A stretch of DNA of 64,000 nucleotides, from assembly GCA_964017185.1 (NCBI GenBank), contig OZ024872.1, positions 62,365,817 through 62,429,816 on the forward strand, given 5' to 3'. Within the stretch, counting starts at the first letter, position 1, and each line of letters starts with the position of its first letter. This document shows, in pieces, positions 22,212 through 34,927 of this stretch. The notes below the pieces were generated by a model. That model made no database searches. It was not told the origin of the DNA and saw nothing but the letters and a program-made list of their open reading frames with translations. The translations under genes and the position numbers were made by a program. This DNA comes from Rugalucina vietnamica (taxonomy: Eukaryota; Mollusca; Bivalvia; Lucinida; Lucinidae).

Positions 22212-22409
22212 CTACTGTTGTTTGACGACCCGAGTCACCGTGGTAGTAACGCCACTAGTGCCCACGGTTCGAGCCTGTGAGACCGAACTCCTGCTCCGAG
22301 CCCGGAACTTCTGGACGGAGCTCTCGGCTGAGGCGGCTCTCTCCTCCGCGTCCTCTAGTTCAGTTTGTACCTTGCGGTACTTGGCCAAGTTGATAGCGGC
22401 GACTTCTTC
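22212..22409 (-). CDS. MHC exon 31: assembly region and tail
   Basis: [20 protein letters not shown] ends the helix; a non-helical Ser/Thr/Val tail ends in KQQ and TAG at 22214-22212. Confidence 0.96.
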   Translation of the reverse strand, partial: EEVAAINLAKYRKVQTELEDAEERAASAESSVQKFRARSRSSVSQARTVGTSGVTTTVTRVVKQQ

Positions 22410-25400
22410 CTGTAATAGTTAATGTAAAACAATACGTGACGACTGGATAAAGCTGGTGGGAAAAGCAGGGTCGCTAGGTAATACAAATTCATAACATCTA
22501 GTTGCGTTATTTGTTTCTCATGGTAAGGCCGATTAGATCATTATATAATAATTAAACCAACAGATAAGTTATATCAAAGGAGGTGAAAAAGTATCCAGTC
22601 TTGAATGGCTCTAGTATCCTAGCATTCCTTTTAACATGTTTAAAGCAGACCCGCTTCCTGTATGCGAAAAAGCGTGAATATCCACATTAAAATACCACAT
22701 CATACAGCATTATGATACAGGGAAGAATGCAATAAGTGGAGTAGAAATTCAAAACCCACCGCTTCCTCGACTTGTCTCTTGAAGGCCTTGACCTTGCTGT
22801 GTAGTTTGTCAATAATATCCTGGTACCGATCCTGGTTCTTCCTATCCTCGTCCGTCTGGAAGGCGAGCTCCTTCAACCGGCGCTCAGACTTCCTCATGGC
22901 CACCTGGGTCTCGGTGTGACGGTGCTGTTCCGCGTCGAGCTCACTCTCTAGTTCTTTCACCTGCAAAGGGATTAAGTCGTGATAAAATTTCCATGTAAAA
23001 CACATGAAGTGATTTAGATACATGTTTTGTAATAGCCAAGCTTTGGTTTATATGGTATAAGTTGCTCTCGATAGTCATTTTACCTGATACGATGATTCAT
23101 TCTGTCTTATACAATACTGCAACAAGTATTACTGCCAATATGATTTAGTTCATAGTTGTTTTCTGCTTGAGTCTTCGTGATACAATATTTATTTTCTTAA
23201 TTTTTATCACTCTGTTAGTACTTAATGTTTTGTAGACTATTTTAAAAAACAAATTACATTCTTCATTGTTTACAGGGCTTAGAAAAAAGAATTAAAGAAG
23301 CATTTACGCTTTCGTCATGCTTTGTATTGTACCTGTACAAAAACGGAAATAAATATGTATAACCGAATTCACTGCTTACCCTTTGTTCCAGTTTGGCGAT
23401 CATCTTCTTGCCTCCCTTCATTGCCTGGCTCTCAGCTTCATCCAGCCTTACAGTGATCTCCCTGACCTGGGTCTCCAAGACCTTGCGCATCTTCTCAACC
23501 TGCTGGCTATGGCTCTGCTCTGACCTTAGTTCATCAGCCAGGCGAGCGACCTCGGACATGGCTTTCTTGGCTCTGTCGTCGGATGCTCTTACTTCAGTGG
23601 CAAGTTCTTCCAGATCTCCTTGCATGGCTGAGATATCAGATTCCAATTTTCGCTTGTGGCTAGAGGTTGTCTGTAGCATGGACGACAGCTCGTTGATGCG
23701 ACCAGTGGCTTCCAGGACCTCGTTCTCCGCAGCCTTTCGTGCTCTATCCGCAGCCTCGAGAGTCAATCGGATCTCTTCAGTCTCGTTCTGTGCCAGAGTG
23801 ACTCGCCTTTCAGCCATGCCGTAAGCTTCCCGGGCCTCGGAGACTTGGCGGGCTTCCTCGTCAACCTGGACCTGTATTTCTCGGCACTGTTCCTGGTACT
23901 TCTTAGAGACCTTTTCTGCCTCGATCCTGCCTCGGTTGGCGGCATCCATAGCCACTTCCAACTCGTTGATGTCTTGTTCTAATTTCTTCTTGATGCGGAG
24001 AGCTTCAGTCTTGGCTTTAGATTCAGCCTCCAGACTTGCGTTCACACTGTCCAGGGAGCGTTGGAAGTTGCGTCTACAAAGAAAATCTGATATTGTACAA
24101 CACTGCTATTGACTCGTATGTCGTACGCCCGTCGCCACCATAAGCATCCAAGAATAGTTCATACGAAAGTACAAGAAAAAATGACAGCTCTGACTTAGAA
24201 ATAATGCGACACCATTTCTAAACCAGATAAAGATTGTGAATGACTAATGAGAAACTTCATTGATGTAGCATGCTAAAAAGATGCTGGTAACATAGATTAT
24301 GGCGTCTTTATCATGTTTTTACGATGCACAAATTACATAATTTGTTTTATTTTTATTCTGGTTTTATGTTTTATGAACATAAGTTTCAAAAGACAAATCT
24401 CAAGAAAACTGGTCTGTCAGTTTGTTAAAAGCGATAGTTCTTAGACAGAAATAGTTACCTGTTGATCTCGAACTCCTCATCCTTCTCGGCTATCCTGCGT
24501 TCAATCTCCTGCCTAATGACTCCTATCTCTAGCTGTGCTCGGCTGACCTTGGCCTCCTCTTGTTCCAGGGCGGATTCGGCCTCCTCCAGGGCGTGGGTCA
24601 GCTCCTGTTTCTCCATCTCAAGCCGGCGTTTGGCCTTCTCGATCTCGTGGACACCTCGGCCACCCTCGGTCAGCTGGTCGGTTAGCTCGTGGATCTCCTC
24701 TGAAAATGTGAACATTTCATCGATCAATTAAAGTTTGAAAACTTCGTTCATATTCACTTACAGTAAGATATAAACAAGCATATGATTTGGTGATATTTTG
24801 AAAACAGCATTTATAGTCGTTTATCAATCACTAGACACAACTTGCAACTGTGTGTTCTCATAAAAACGATTTCAACACTCACCAGACAAGTTCTTGTTTT
24901 CTCTCTTCATGGCTTCTATGGTGTTTGTTGAATCTTCATACTGTGCCCTTAAACGGTACAATTCGGTCGAGTAACTGCGGGATTCTTTCTGTGCATTTTC
25001 TAGTTCACTCTCTAAGCCCTTGACCTTCATTTGCCAGTCGGCTATGGTTCTGTCGAAGACCCTCTGTTTCTTCTCCAGATTGTTGGCGTTGGCACTTGAC
25101 CTCTCAACATCGATGAGGAGATCTTCAAGTTCACATTGCAGACGGGACCTTGCCTTCTCTAACTGGTTGTTCTGAAAACATAAGGGTTACCATCATCATC
25201 ATTACGTTGTCCTTTAGCGAGGGTTGTAGGTGTCAGACAAGTCTCCTTCGGACACGATAAATATCTGGGCCCAGTTGTTCAAAACTTCGTTAGCTTAACG
25301 TCATCGTTAAGAACCCAAATCGACTACATAAGCAAAAACACTGTTATTTTTTGTTGATAAATTGTGAGAATCCTTTGCAATGCAAAATATTCTCTCTTTT

Positions 25401-28400
25401 TTCAACAAAACAGTGTATTTGTAATATTCATGTTTGAAATTTTAACGCATCGATAACTAATGATGTCGTTAATTTTGAACAACTGGCCCCTGAAGTTAAT
25501 ATTTTATGGCAGTTTTCCATTTGATTATTTTCAACTGTAAAAGGTTTACCATTAACAACATTAAAACAATCTTTGGGGAATGGAGTCGACCTTGACCTTT
25601 CTGTAGCTGTGCTAACGCATCTTAATCATCATTATTTTGAAGGCCGATCGGTGTTTTACCATATCTAGCCTACGATGTGCTTATTAGGATAACAACCATA
25701 TTATATGACGCAACAAATCAATCCACCAACCTTGATATTAGCTGCCTCTATTTCCTGTTCAGCATCAGCCAGCCTAGCCTGTAGTTTACGTTTAGCATCT
25801 TCCAGTTCATCAGCCCTAGCCATGCCCTCAGTCTCGTACTTGCTGCGCCATTCCTGTGTGGCGGCGTTGGCCCGGGAGAGCTGCCTCTGGAGGTCCGCTC
25901 TGGCCTCTTCTCCCTCGTCAAGCTGCTCACGGAGACCGTCCATCTCGGCGTTCAAGTTGCGCAGCTCGCTCTGTAATCTCTGACGAGCCTGCAGGTAAAA
26001 ACATCGTACAGATGAATGTAGCGTGTCGTATCCAAGATCTTAGTTGTGAGGCTTAAAATCACGTCTGATAAAACTATTTATTGGCGTACAAAAATGAACC
26101 AATGACTGTAATGCAGCAAACTCAGCAAAACCCTGTGACAAATCAGTTCGAGGCTTCTCTGTCAGACCTAGCATAAGTAATGCTGATCACATATACATGT
26201 GTATGATACACTTTGACCACACTTTAATATTCAAACAACTGTATAATTGACTTACTCTGGTTTCATCTTCCAGGCTCTTCTGAGATTCGCTTAGTTGTGA
26301 CATCAGTGACTGTTTCTCCTTGTTCAACTGGCTCACTTTGCTCTCGGCGTCTTCAAGCTGTCGAGTGAGGTCGGCGTTTTCCAGCTGGAGGCGAGACTTT
26401 GTCGAGTTCAGGTCGACTATCGTCCTGTTGCTGGCGTCGATCTTGTCATTGAGTTCAGAAATCTGGGCTTCCACTTGTTTAGACATCTTTTCTGACATGC
26501 CCTGTTAATCAAACATACAATTCATTAGTTTTATAATTTTATTTAGGCTCTTCCCTATTTTCTTTATTTTGATCTTTAGTTTTCTAAATTTAATAAATGT
26601 TTGAATACATGTAATATCTTTCTTTCAAAACTTAAAATGGTTGGCAAGTCTGTTCTTTGAAATGACTATACTCCTCAGTAAGATCTGCAACTTATTTGTT
26701 TTGGTAACAAGGTCTGACCACTGTGTATTGCTATCATGTGAAATATTTTGTCTCTTAGACTCTTACTTTGTTTTTGGATGCATTTTCGATCTGAGATTGG
26801 AGGTCTTCGATTTCTCCCTTCATCATAGCTTTTTCCTTCTCAACCCTGAAAAATACAGAAAAAAAGTGTTATCGCCAAACTATCATCCCTAATATTATTG
26901 GTATAATGAATATAAATTACATGCAAAACCTTTGGGAATATACAACACTTATTTATTTTAACTACAACTATCAGAAATAATAGCAATTCGTTAGCAAGTC
27001 AATTTGGTAAGATTGCTACTTGTAAATGCCAGAGAAGGCTAAGCCCTGACTTTACCGTACATGTACTCACTTTTGTTTTGCCTTTTGCAGCTGGTCAATC
27101 TGGTCGGCCATTTCATTAGCTGCATCTTGTTGTTTCTTCCTCAGGGAAGCTATCTGAGCCTCACTCTGGAGAGTTTGTTCATCAAGGTCACGGCGAAGCT
27201 TGAGCAACTCTTGTTCACGCTTCTTGTTGAGCTCGATCTGAGCAGCGGTGGCGCCACCTGCTTCATCCAGACGAATGGCAAGGTCTTCCAGCTCGCGGTT
27301 TAGATCGCCTCTCTGTTTCTCCACCTGAGAACAAATTAGAGGTAAAAATTTTGAGTTAATATTGTAACGAAAATTTTTGACGTTAACGTTTAACAAGTAT
27401 TCATGTGCCCATTCATTTATATATTTTAAACTCATGTATGAAAGGCAAATCGCTGTTCAATGATCACACTTATGTCCTCTTTTAGAGCATTGTAATATCA
27501 ATGTATTTGCCAATGTACCACAACCCCCTTTGTTTTGCTGACTTTCTAAATCAACGTGTGTTCCAATTACTTTAAACCAAAGTTTAAACAAAATTGCACA
27601 AATCGCATATAAATATAGGGATCAACCATGGTTTTCAGTGTTCAAACATTCGATGGATCACGAGGAAGGTGTTTGAACACAAGGCCGCAGGCCGCGTGTT
27701 CAAACACCTTCCGAGTGATCCAGCGAATGTTTGAACACTGAAACAAACCATGGTTGATCGCTATTCTTGCATTTTCACTCTAATCCACTTAAAATCGCTT
27801 GAAAATAACATTAACAACGTAAAAACGCACCAAAAACCGCGGAGCTTCTTCAACGTCGGCCATTTTGTTTCTATGAAATATATGACGTCACGTCACTTTG
27901 ACCAATGACGTCGGCCAAAACCCATGTTCAAACGGCACGTGAATTTCATGATTTGAACATGGGTTTTGCGGTTTGAACACGGCTTTCGACCAATCAAAAA
28001 CGGCTTCAAACAGCTATGTGCATAGATATCTATGCAAGAATACTTGCATAGATATCTATGCACATAGCTGTTTGAAGCCGTTTACTTGCATAGATATCTA
28101 TGCACATAGCTGTTTGAAGCCGTTTTTGATTGGTCGAAAGCCGTGTTCAAACCGCAAAACCCATGTTCAAATCATGAAATTCACGTGCCGTTTGAACATG
28201 GGTTTTGGCCGACGTCATTGGTCAAAGTGACGTGACGTCATGTATTTCATAGAAACAAAATGGCCGACGTTGAAGAAGCTTCGCGGTTTTCGGTGCGTTT
28301 TTACGTTGTTAATGTTATTTTAAAGAGATTTTAAGTGGATTAGAGTGAAAATGCAAGAATAGCGATCAACCATGGTTTGTTTCAGTGTTCAAACATTCGC

Positions 28401-31400
28401 TGCATCACTCGGAAGGGGTTTGAACACGCGGCCTGCGGCCTTGTGTTCAAACACCTTCCTCGTGATCCATCGAATGTTTGAACACTGAAAACCATGGTTG
28501 ATCCCTATATCCTATATTCTCATGTCCATGTTCTTCTTCAATGTTCTTCTAAGACCTCACCTTTGCCCGGACTTGTCTCTCTTTTTCTAGTTCATCTTCC
28601 AACTCGTCAATTCTGGCCTGGAGTTCCTTGATCTTTCTCTGTAATTGTGCTACTACACCCTGTTCATCCTCAAGACGCTGGTTAAGGTTCTTGATTTCAT
28701 TCTCCTTCCTGAAGAAGTAAAGTAGACAGTTGTGTTTTAGTAATGTGAACTGTAATCGTAACGTAGCATCAAGAGCACGACTTCATCAGAAGGACTTGAA
28801 AGATCGATATTATAAATGGTAAATACACTGAAAACGAAACAAAATTATTTCTGTTCTATCAACAACGTACACTGAATGTCATTTATACAGTTTAACTTAC
28901 TTTTTCATGTTTTCTTCCAGGTCTCTCTTGACTCGTTCCAACTCTTCGACTGATTCTTGTGATGACTTTAGATCCTGTTCTAACTTCCTCTTGACTTTCT
29001 CCACATCAGCACGAACCTTCTTTTCCCTCTCAAGGTTGTCTTCCAGCTGTGAATGAATTTATGCTTCAATAGGTCTTCTGTTATAAAATAGCTTCAGTTG
29101 TTGTTACAGGAACAATTATTTTGAATGTTTTTATGGTTCCAATTGACTATTATTAAAAAGCTAACACCAAATTATTTCCAACAATGCATTTAAGTCTTAC
29201 AAAGAACCTGCACCAATTTCGAAAGAATAAGTCTAATAACTTGGAATGGCATATAAATATATAATAATTATGCGATAAAGTTGAATGACTGTGTAGATAG
29301 AAAAGGTATCTATCCTTACCTCATCCAGTGTGCCTTCCAGCTTAGTCTTGAGTTTGTTGAGGTGGTTGACCTTATCTTCCTCAGCTTGTAGAGCGGCTTG
29401 TGTTTTCTTAAGGTTCTCATCCAGAGCTTTCTTCTCCTTGTTGACCTTAGCAATAGCTTCATCCTGATTTGCAATTTCGTCCTGAAGAGACTTGATCTGG
29501 TTGTCTTTGCTGGTTTTCTCAGACTCTGCCTTGGCCAGAGATGTTTCTAGATCTACAATATCCTTTTTCAGTTCAGCGCTCTCAGCTTCCATCCTCTTCT
29601 TAATGGATTCCAGCTCAGCTGCAGCATCTTCTTCATCAAGTAATCGCTCTTCTAATTCCTATAAAGTACAAAATAACATCATTTGAATGGAATGCTATAT
29701 TGGCACACATTATAGTAAAATGGACACAAAGACGTCACGCCCCATTTCATTAATAAAACACCACTCATAATGTTAACATAATGTTTGATAAAGATACTCA
29801 ATATTTAGCAAACCCTGCACTTGCAGCATTATTGGCACATATCACCGGAACTAACTTGGTAGTAGGCCTAAAAGACCTTTTTGTTTTTTGATAAATACTC
29901 AGAAGCCTTAATTTGAGGAAACTGGTATTCGCCAATCAAATTGTGCATTACATTTCATGTAGAGATGATCGAGTATATGCTTTCATAACAGGTGGTGCAG
30001 GTGTTGGCAAATCCGTAGTCGTTAGAGCATCAAAATTTGATCGTTGGGGAAATCCAGCTGACTTGGCGATTTAGTATGTTTGTTCTAAACCATATGCCTT
30101 CAAACTATTTGCTCTGTTTTTTTTTCACAGGAACATGTAACAAGGTTCAAATCATCTATCAGCTGATGAGTTAAATACATTCAAAATAAATAATATTATT
30201 TGACAGCAAAATCATTCCAGTAACTAAACATTTCATAATACAGAAAGTCTTGAATTGTAAACAATCACAATAATAAAGAAACGCTATGGAATGTTTATTA
30301 ACCTTAAGTTGTGATTCATAGTCAGCCTTCTGGGTGACCAGTTTTTCGATCGTCTCTTCCTTTTCAATCAAAGAGTCTTGTTCTATCTGGAGCTGTAGGA
30401 AGAGGTCGTTCTTCTGCTGCTGGAGGGTTACATTCTGCTCTTCCAGATCTTTCTTGAACTTTTCAATTTTAGCCAGATCCTGGAATCCAGAAAATATATA
30501 ACCATTAAAATTTGAATTAAACAAGCAAACGATTAAGGTCCAGATGATGGGCTGCCTTGTCTGGAGCTTTATGTATACGACTTTAAGTCGTTGATCATTT
30601 TACATGCTCCTCCCTAAGTTTACCATGGTTTCATATTTCATCTTCTACTTGCTATTTTTCCCATCTTTGGTTCAAGAGTCTTACTTATTACTGTTGAAAT
30701 GAAATTTCTTTGAAATTTTGTGATTGCAAATCTATAGTCTGTATTTTACCTGCTTCGTCTTCTCGAAGTCCTCTTCCATCTTCTTCATTTCGTCTTCAGC
30801 ACGTGCAGCGTTGAGAAGAGGCTTGACCTTGGTGTAGAGTTTCCACCACTGCCAGTTTCTCAGGACCATCCATCTCCTGATGTTTCTCTGCATGACGGAC
30901 AAGCCGGTTCTGAAATTGTTGAAAACGGTGACTTGGTCTCCGAAAAAGCTTGGTATGTGCGACAAAATTGCAAGTTCATTATGCTTCAATGGATTATAGC
31001 TAACATTTTAAACAATTATAAAAACATTACAAAATGAACTTGATAGTAATAGTTGACAACATTTTTCAGTTTAATGGCCAAAGATTACATTTGGGAGTAG
31101 AGCTATTCACGTACACGTTAAGCAAGAGTCTGTAAAGTGTTTAATTTTAGAAACGAGTACGTACTGCTTATTTTGAGCACAAGATAGAGACAAATAGGGT
31201 ATTTAGGCTGACTTTGAGTATTGGATGGATACTAACCTCTGGTCCTGCAGTTTCTTGTATTGTTTGCGCATGAGGTAACCTCTGCAGTGAGCCTGGAACA
31301 GGGAGACGACCTTGGACAGTCGGTCATCGCGCATGTCTTCTAGGGTACCCAGGACACCGGCCTTGAAGAAAACCTTAGTGGTTCCTAGCTTGTACTCGTT

Positions 31401-34400
31401 GGGGTCCATCTGAAGGGCGGACAGGATCTTGTCACTGACCTGCTTACCGTCAACAAAACCTTGGGGAATAGCGTTAGGAGCCAGGATCGAGTATCTGCAA
31501 TGGTGGGAAATGTGTTTTCTTATTATTGGTTCGTGAATTTGCATCTTACTTTTGATGTACATTTCAGAAAATAAAAAAATATGTCTTTAGTTTACGGTCT
31601 CTTCAAATTTGAAATGCAAATGTTAAAATTTCTATTTATTTTAAATGAAACAAATGAGTGACCTCTTATATAACATGAAATCATAAAAGAATTAGCTAGA
31701 TTTGTGTCTGTTGTGGTATAACTTGAAGCACAAACATTGCATATTTTATATATTTAAAGGGATTATATGATACAACATGGGCATACCTCTGTTTGAACTC
31801 AGAGTAGATGATCCTGTTAGGGAATCCCTTCCTACAGATACGGATACCCTCAAGCACACCGTTACACTGGAGCTGGTTGAGGACAAGGTCGGCATCGACC
31901 ACACCCGGCTGTTTCAGCTCGTTGGGGATGATGCAGCGCACAAAGTGGGGGTGGGTGGTGTACAAGGTCTTCATCAACTTGTTCAGGGATTCCTGAAAAC
32001 CGGTGTATAAAAATATTAGCTTTGATTTATATCGTGTATTTGTAAATTGCTCTTATATATACGTATACAATTGTCGGTTGTTTGCTTTACGTAGTGTATA
32101 GAGTCGTCATAAAAATTTTCAAGCACATGCTGTGTTATTAATTTTAAAATGCATTTAGCGTTTTGTATACATATTTGGTTCAAAAATCAAATTCAAGCGA
32201 AATGGCTCGCAGTTTTCACGTTTCTATTCAAGCCAAATATCTAACTATTGGAAGTCTGTGTGTCAGAGTTTCTGGATTCTTTAAGATGGTGTTTAACTCC
32301 CCGGGAAGATATGTAGTATACTGCTGAGGATATTACATCATAAGACTTGCTTACCCTGTGGACGGCCGAGATGGTCTGGAAAGCTGAGGACTTTTTCTTC
32401 TTGTTACCACCGCCGGAGGGTTCTACAATAAAGACGACGTGTGTCTGATTTAAATTTAGTTTTTAATGAAGTTTAATTGTATCAATACATGGACTTCTAT
32501 TCTTACTTAATGAACAAAGTTATGAATGATAATGATGAACTTGATATGCTTTGTTAACACTTTGAAAGAAACACTTTCCCTTTGCTTTTCAAAAAGGCAG
32601 TTCCAATATGAATCCACAATTTGTATTTTGAAGCGAAAAATGGTAAACCCATGTAACCCCATTCTTTTCTATAGAAATGTGGTCAGGAGATAAAAATATG
32701 TTTATCTGAATAAAGTACATACCAGCAGGTGGAGCAAATAAGGTCTGTACCAGAGCTTCCTTGGAGTGTTCCAACAGAGCTACAACAGTCTCGTTGAGGG
32801 GATCCTTGTTCTTGTCTAACCAGCCGGTGATACTGTACGGCACCTGGGAAAGAAACGGATGGTTTGCGGGTAATTTTATCGTAACTGGCCGCAAATATTG
32901 GCGGATTTTTCAATAGAATAACAAAGCCGTACTTTAAATGTAGTCCAACTATATGTTATCATGTATTGAAACTCAATGTTATGAGTCTTGCATGACATAT
33001 TCAAGAGCAAATAGCAAACTGTTAGCTTTTCGCTATAAAATTTCTTAGGTTGACACAAAAAACCGGCCACTCATAGTTAAATAGAAAAAATATTTTGCAC
33101 TGATCAGAAGAAGTTGTATACTTACAGCTCCTGCGTAATGTCCAAGTTCGAAGTGGGCGTCCTTGCCTCCTTTTCTGTTTTTGTTGACTTTGCCATAGGC
33201 GGGATTTTTACCACTGTGGTTAGTTTGAAGTTTGTCCAGGAAGGTCTTGTCAGAGGCCTTGGGGAACATGCATTCTTCTTCCAAGATGGACAAGATACCC
33301 ATAGGCTGGAGTGAAGAAATAAAATATCAGCTATATAGCGTAGGCTTGAGTGGAGGAATGAAATCAGTTATATGCTTGAGTGAAGAAATAAAAATATTAT
33401 TAATGGATATATTATATACTAGAAGTTATATCAGCAAACATCAACAATTTTAGTGTTCAACGAATTAAAGGCATTAAAGTATCAAAGAAACTATGGGCGA
33501 CTATAGCCCCATTTTTGAAACACTAAGCTCTATTTTATAGCTTCATTTTAGACATGCATATCTAAACAGATTCGCAAATGTCCAAATCAACCTATGGAAA
33601 CGGTGTATTAGAAAAACGGAGAATCAACGGGGGTTAATCGGAAAAATGTGAAGCATCGGGCGATGTGTCGGTGAGACATCGGGATTTGCGCTAGATAAAA
33701 GGTACATGGTGTTTGTTTACTTCTATTTTGAAGCGAAAGCTAAAAATACTGCAGAAAATAAAAACAAATCGAACACTTGCAGGAGCTTTAAGGGTCTTTG
33801 ATGCAGCCCCGGAAACCCTAAAATTGTTGAAAATGCATTTTGTTTAATCGCCACAGTGCGCCCCATTTTACTACTCAAACATTTCAGTTGACTTTCGGTT
33901 GTATTTTTTGTTTATTTTTTATGCTTACATCGAACTACGAATGTAAACAACCTTAATTCAGATTGGTGAATATAGAAAAGTAAGCTCCTGATTATCAACC
34001 TTCAGAAAATTTGTAAAAAAGACTGGGAAAATCGAGATTCAGCCGGGTGATTGATTATTTGGTGAGTCTCCGGGCAAGTTGTGTGTGTCGCCGGGGAGCA
34101 ACCAAATTTTGATGGAATAAAACTTTATTTTCTTAATTCTAGCCAGTACATGATTGTTTTTTTTTTTAACTTTTAGTTTGAGTGGGATCATCTATCCCAA
34201 TTACGGATGCATTAAACACACGTTAATCACCGGCAGTGATGAGAACTCGGACGTTCCTCGTCCGCAGCGTCCGTCATATCGCACTGTTCGCATATATATA
34301 GTTTTTTTTTTCGCTGGTTAAATGAAGCTGAAGCAAATGAAAACGTGTAAGAAATAATTGGAAAAGATACTGTCTCCAATTCTTAAATTTCTTCGGTTGC

Positions 34401-34859
34401 CGATTTGAAGACTGGGAAAATTATAACAGTAAACGCAGGTCCAATCTTTGGAAATAACATGGAACAGTATCTATTGGGGTAGCTTCTTTCACAAAATTAT
34501 CAGGGCCTGAAATGCCCCCTCTGATGTCTACCGCTGAGGTGCCAGATGATTGCGTGTCGAAGCTTAACGTTTCTTGTGAGATCTAGGGACAAAGATACCA
34601 CAGTCACAGCCCCCGCTAGAGCGCGGTAGCTGAAGCGGTAGAGCGTCAGACTGTCACTCTGGAGCGAGAGGTCCTGGGTTCGATCCCCACGAGCGCCGTG
34701 TAGGTTTCGAGCCCCGCACGGGTCACATGTGGGACAAGTTAAGTTCTGCTTGCAGGTGTGTCAGGTGCTTTTTCCTGGAGTACTCCTATTTTCGCCCCAC
34801 CTACTGATTTGTTAATGAGTGAAATAATTGGCTTTTAAGGCACGTAAAACTTAATCAAA

Positions 34860-34927
<68 letters not shown>

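Noticed and set aside
27071..27435. Alternative first exon for a catchin/myorod product upstream of MHC exon 23
   Set aside because: The frame does read through from an ATG at 27435, but it adds only about 37 residues with no resemblance to the unique catchin N-terminus and has no promoter signal.
28901..29046. Apparent phase error at MHC exon 21
   Set aside because: Recounting showed 146 nt and a donor after 28901; the phase fits and the full model totals 5847 nt.
34620..34700. Possible functional tRNA-Asp gene
   Set aside because: A and B boxes and a GTC loop are present, but the acceptor stem pairs poorly and the segment continues into a SINE body with an (AAT)n tail.
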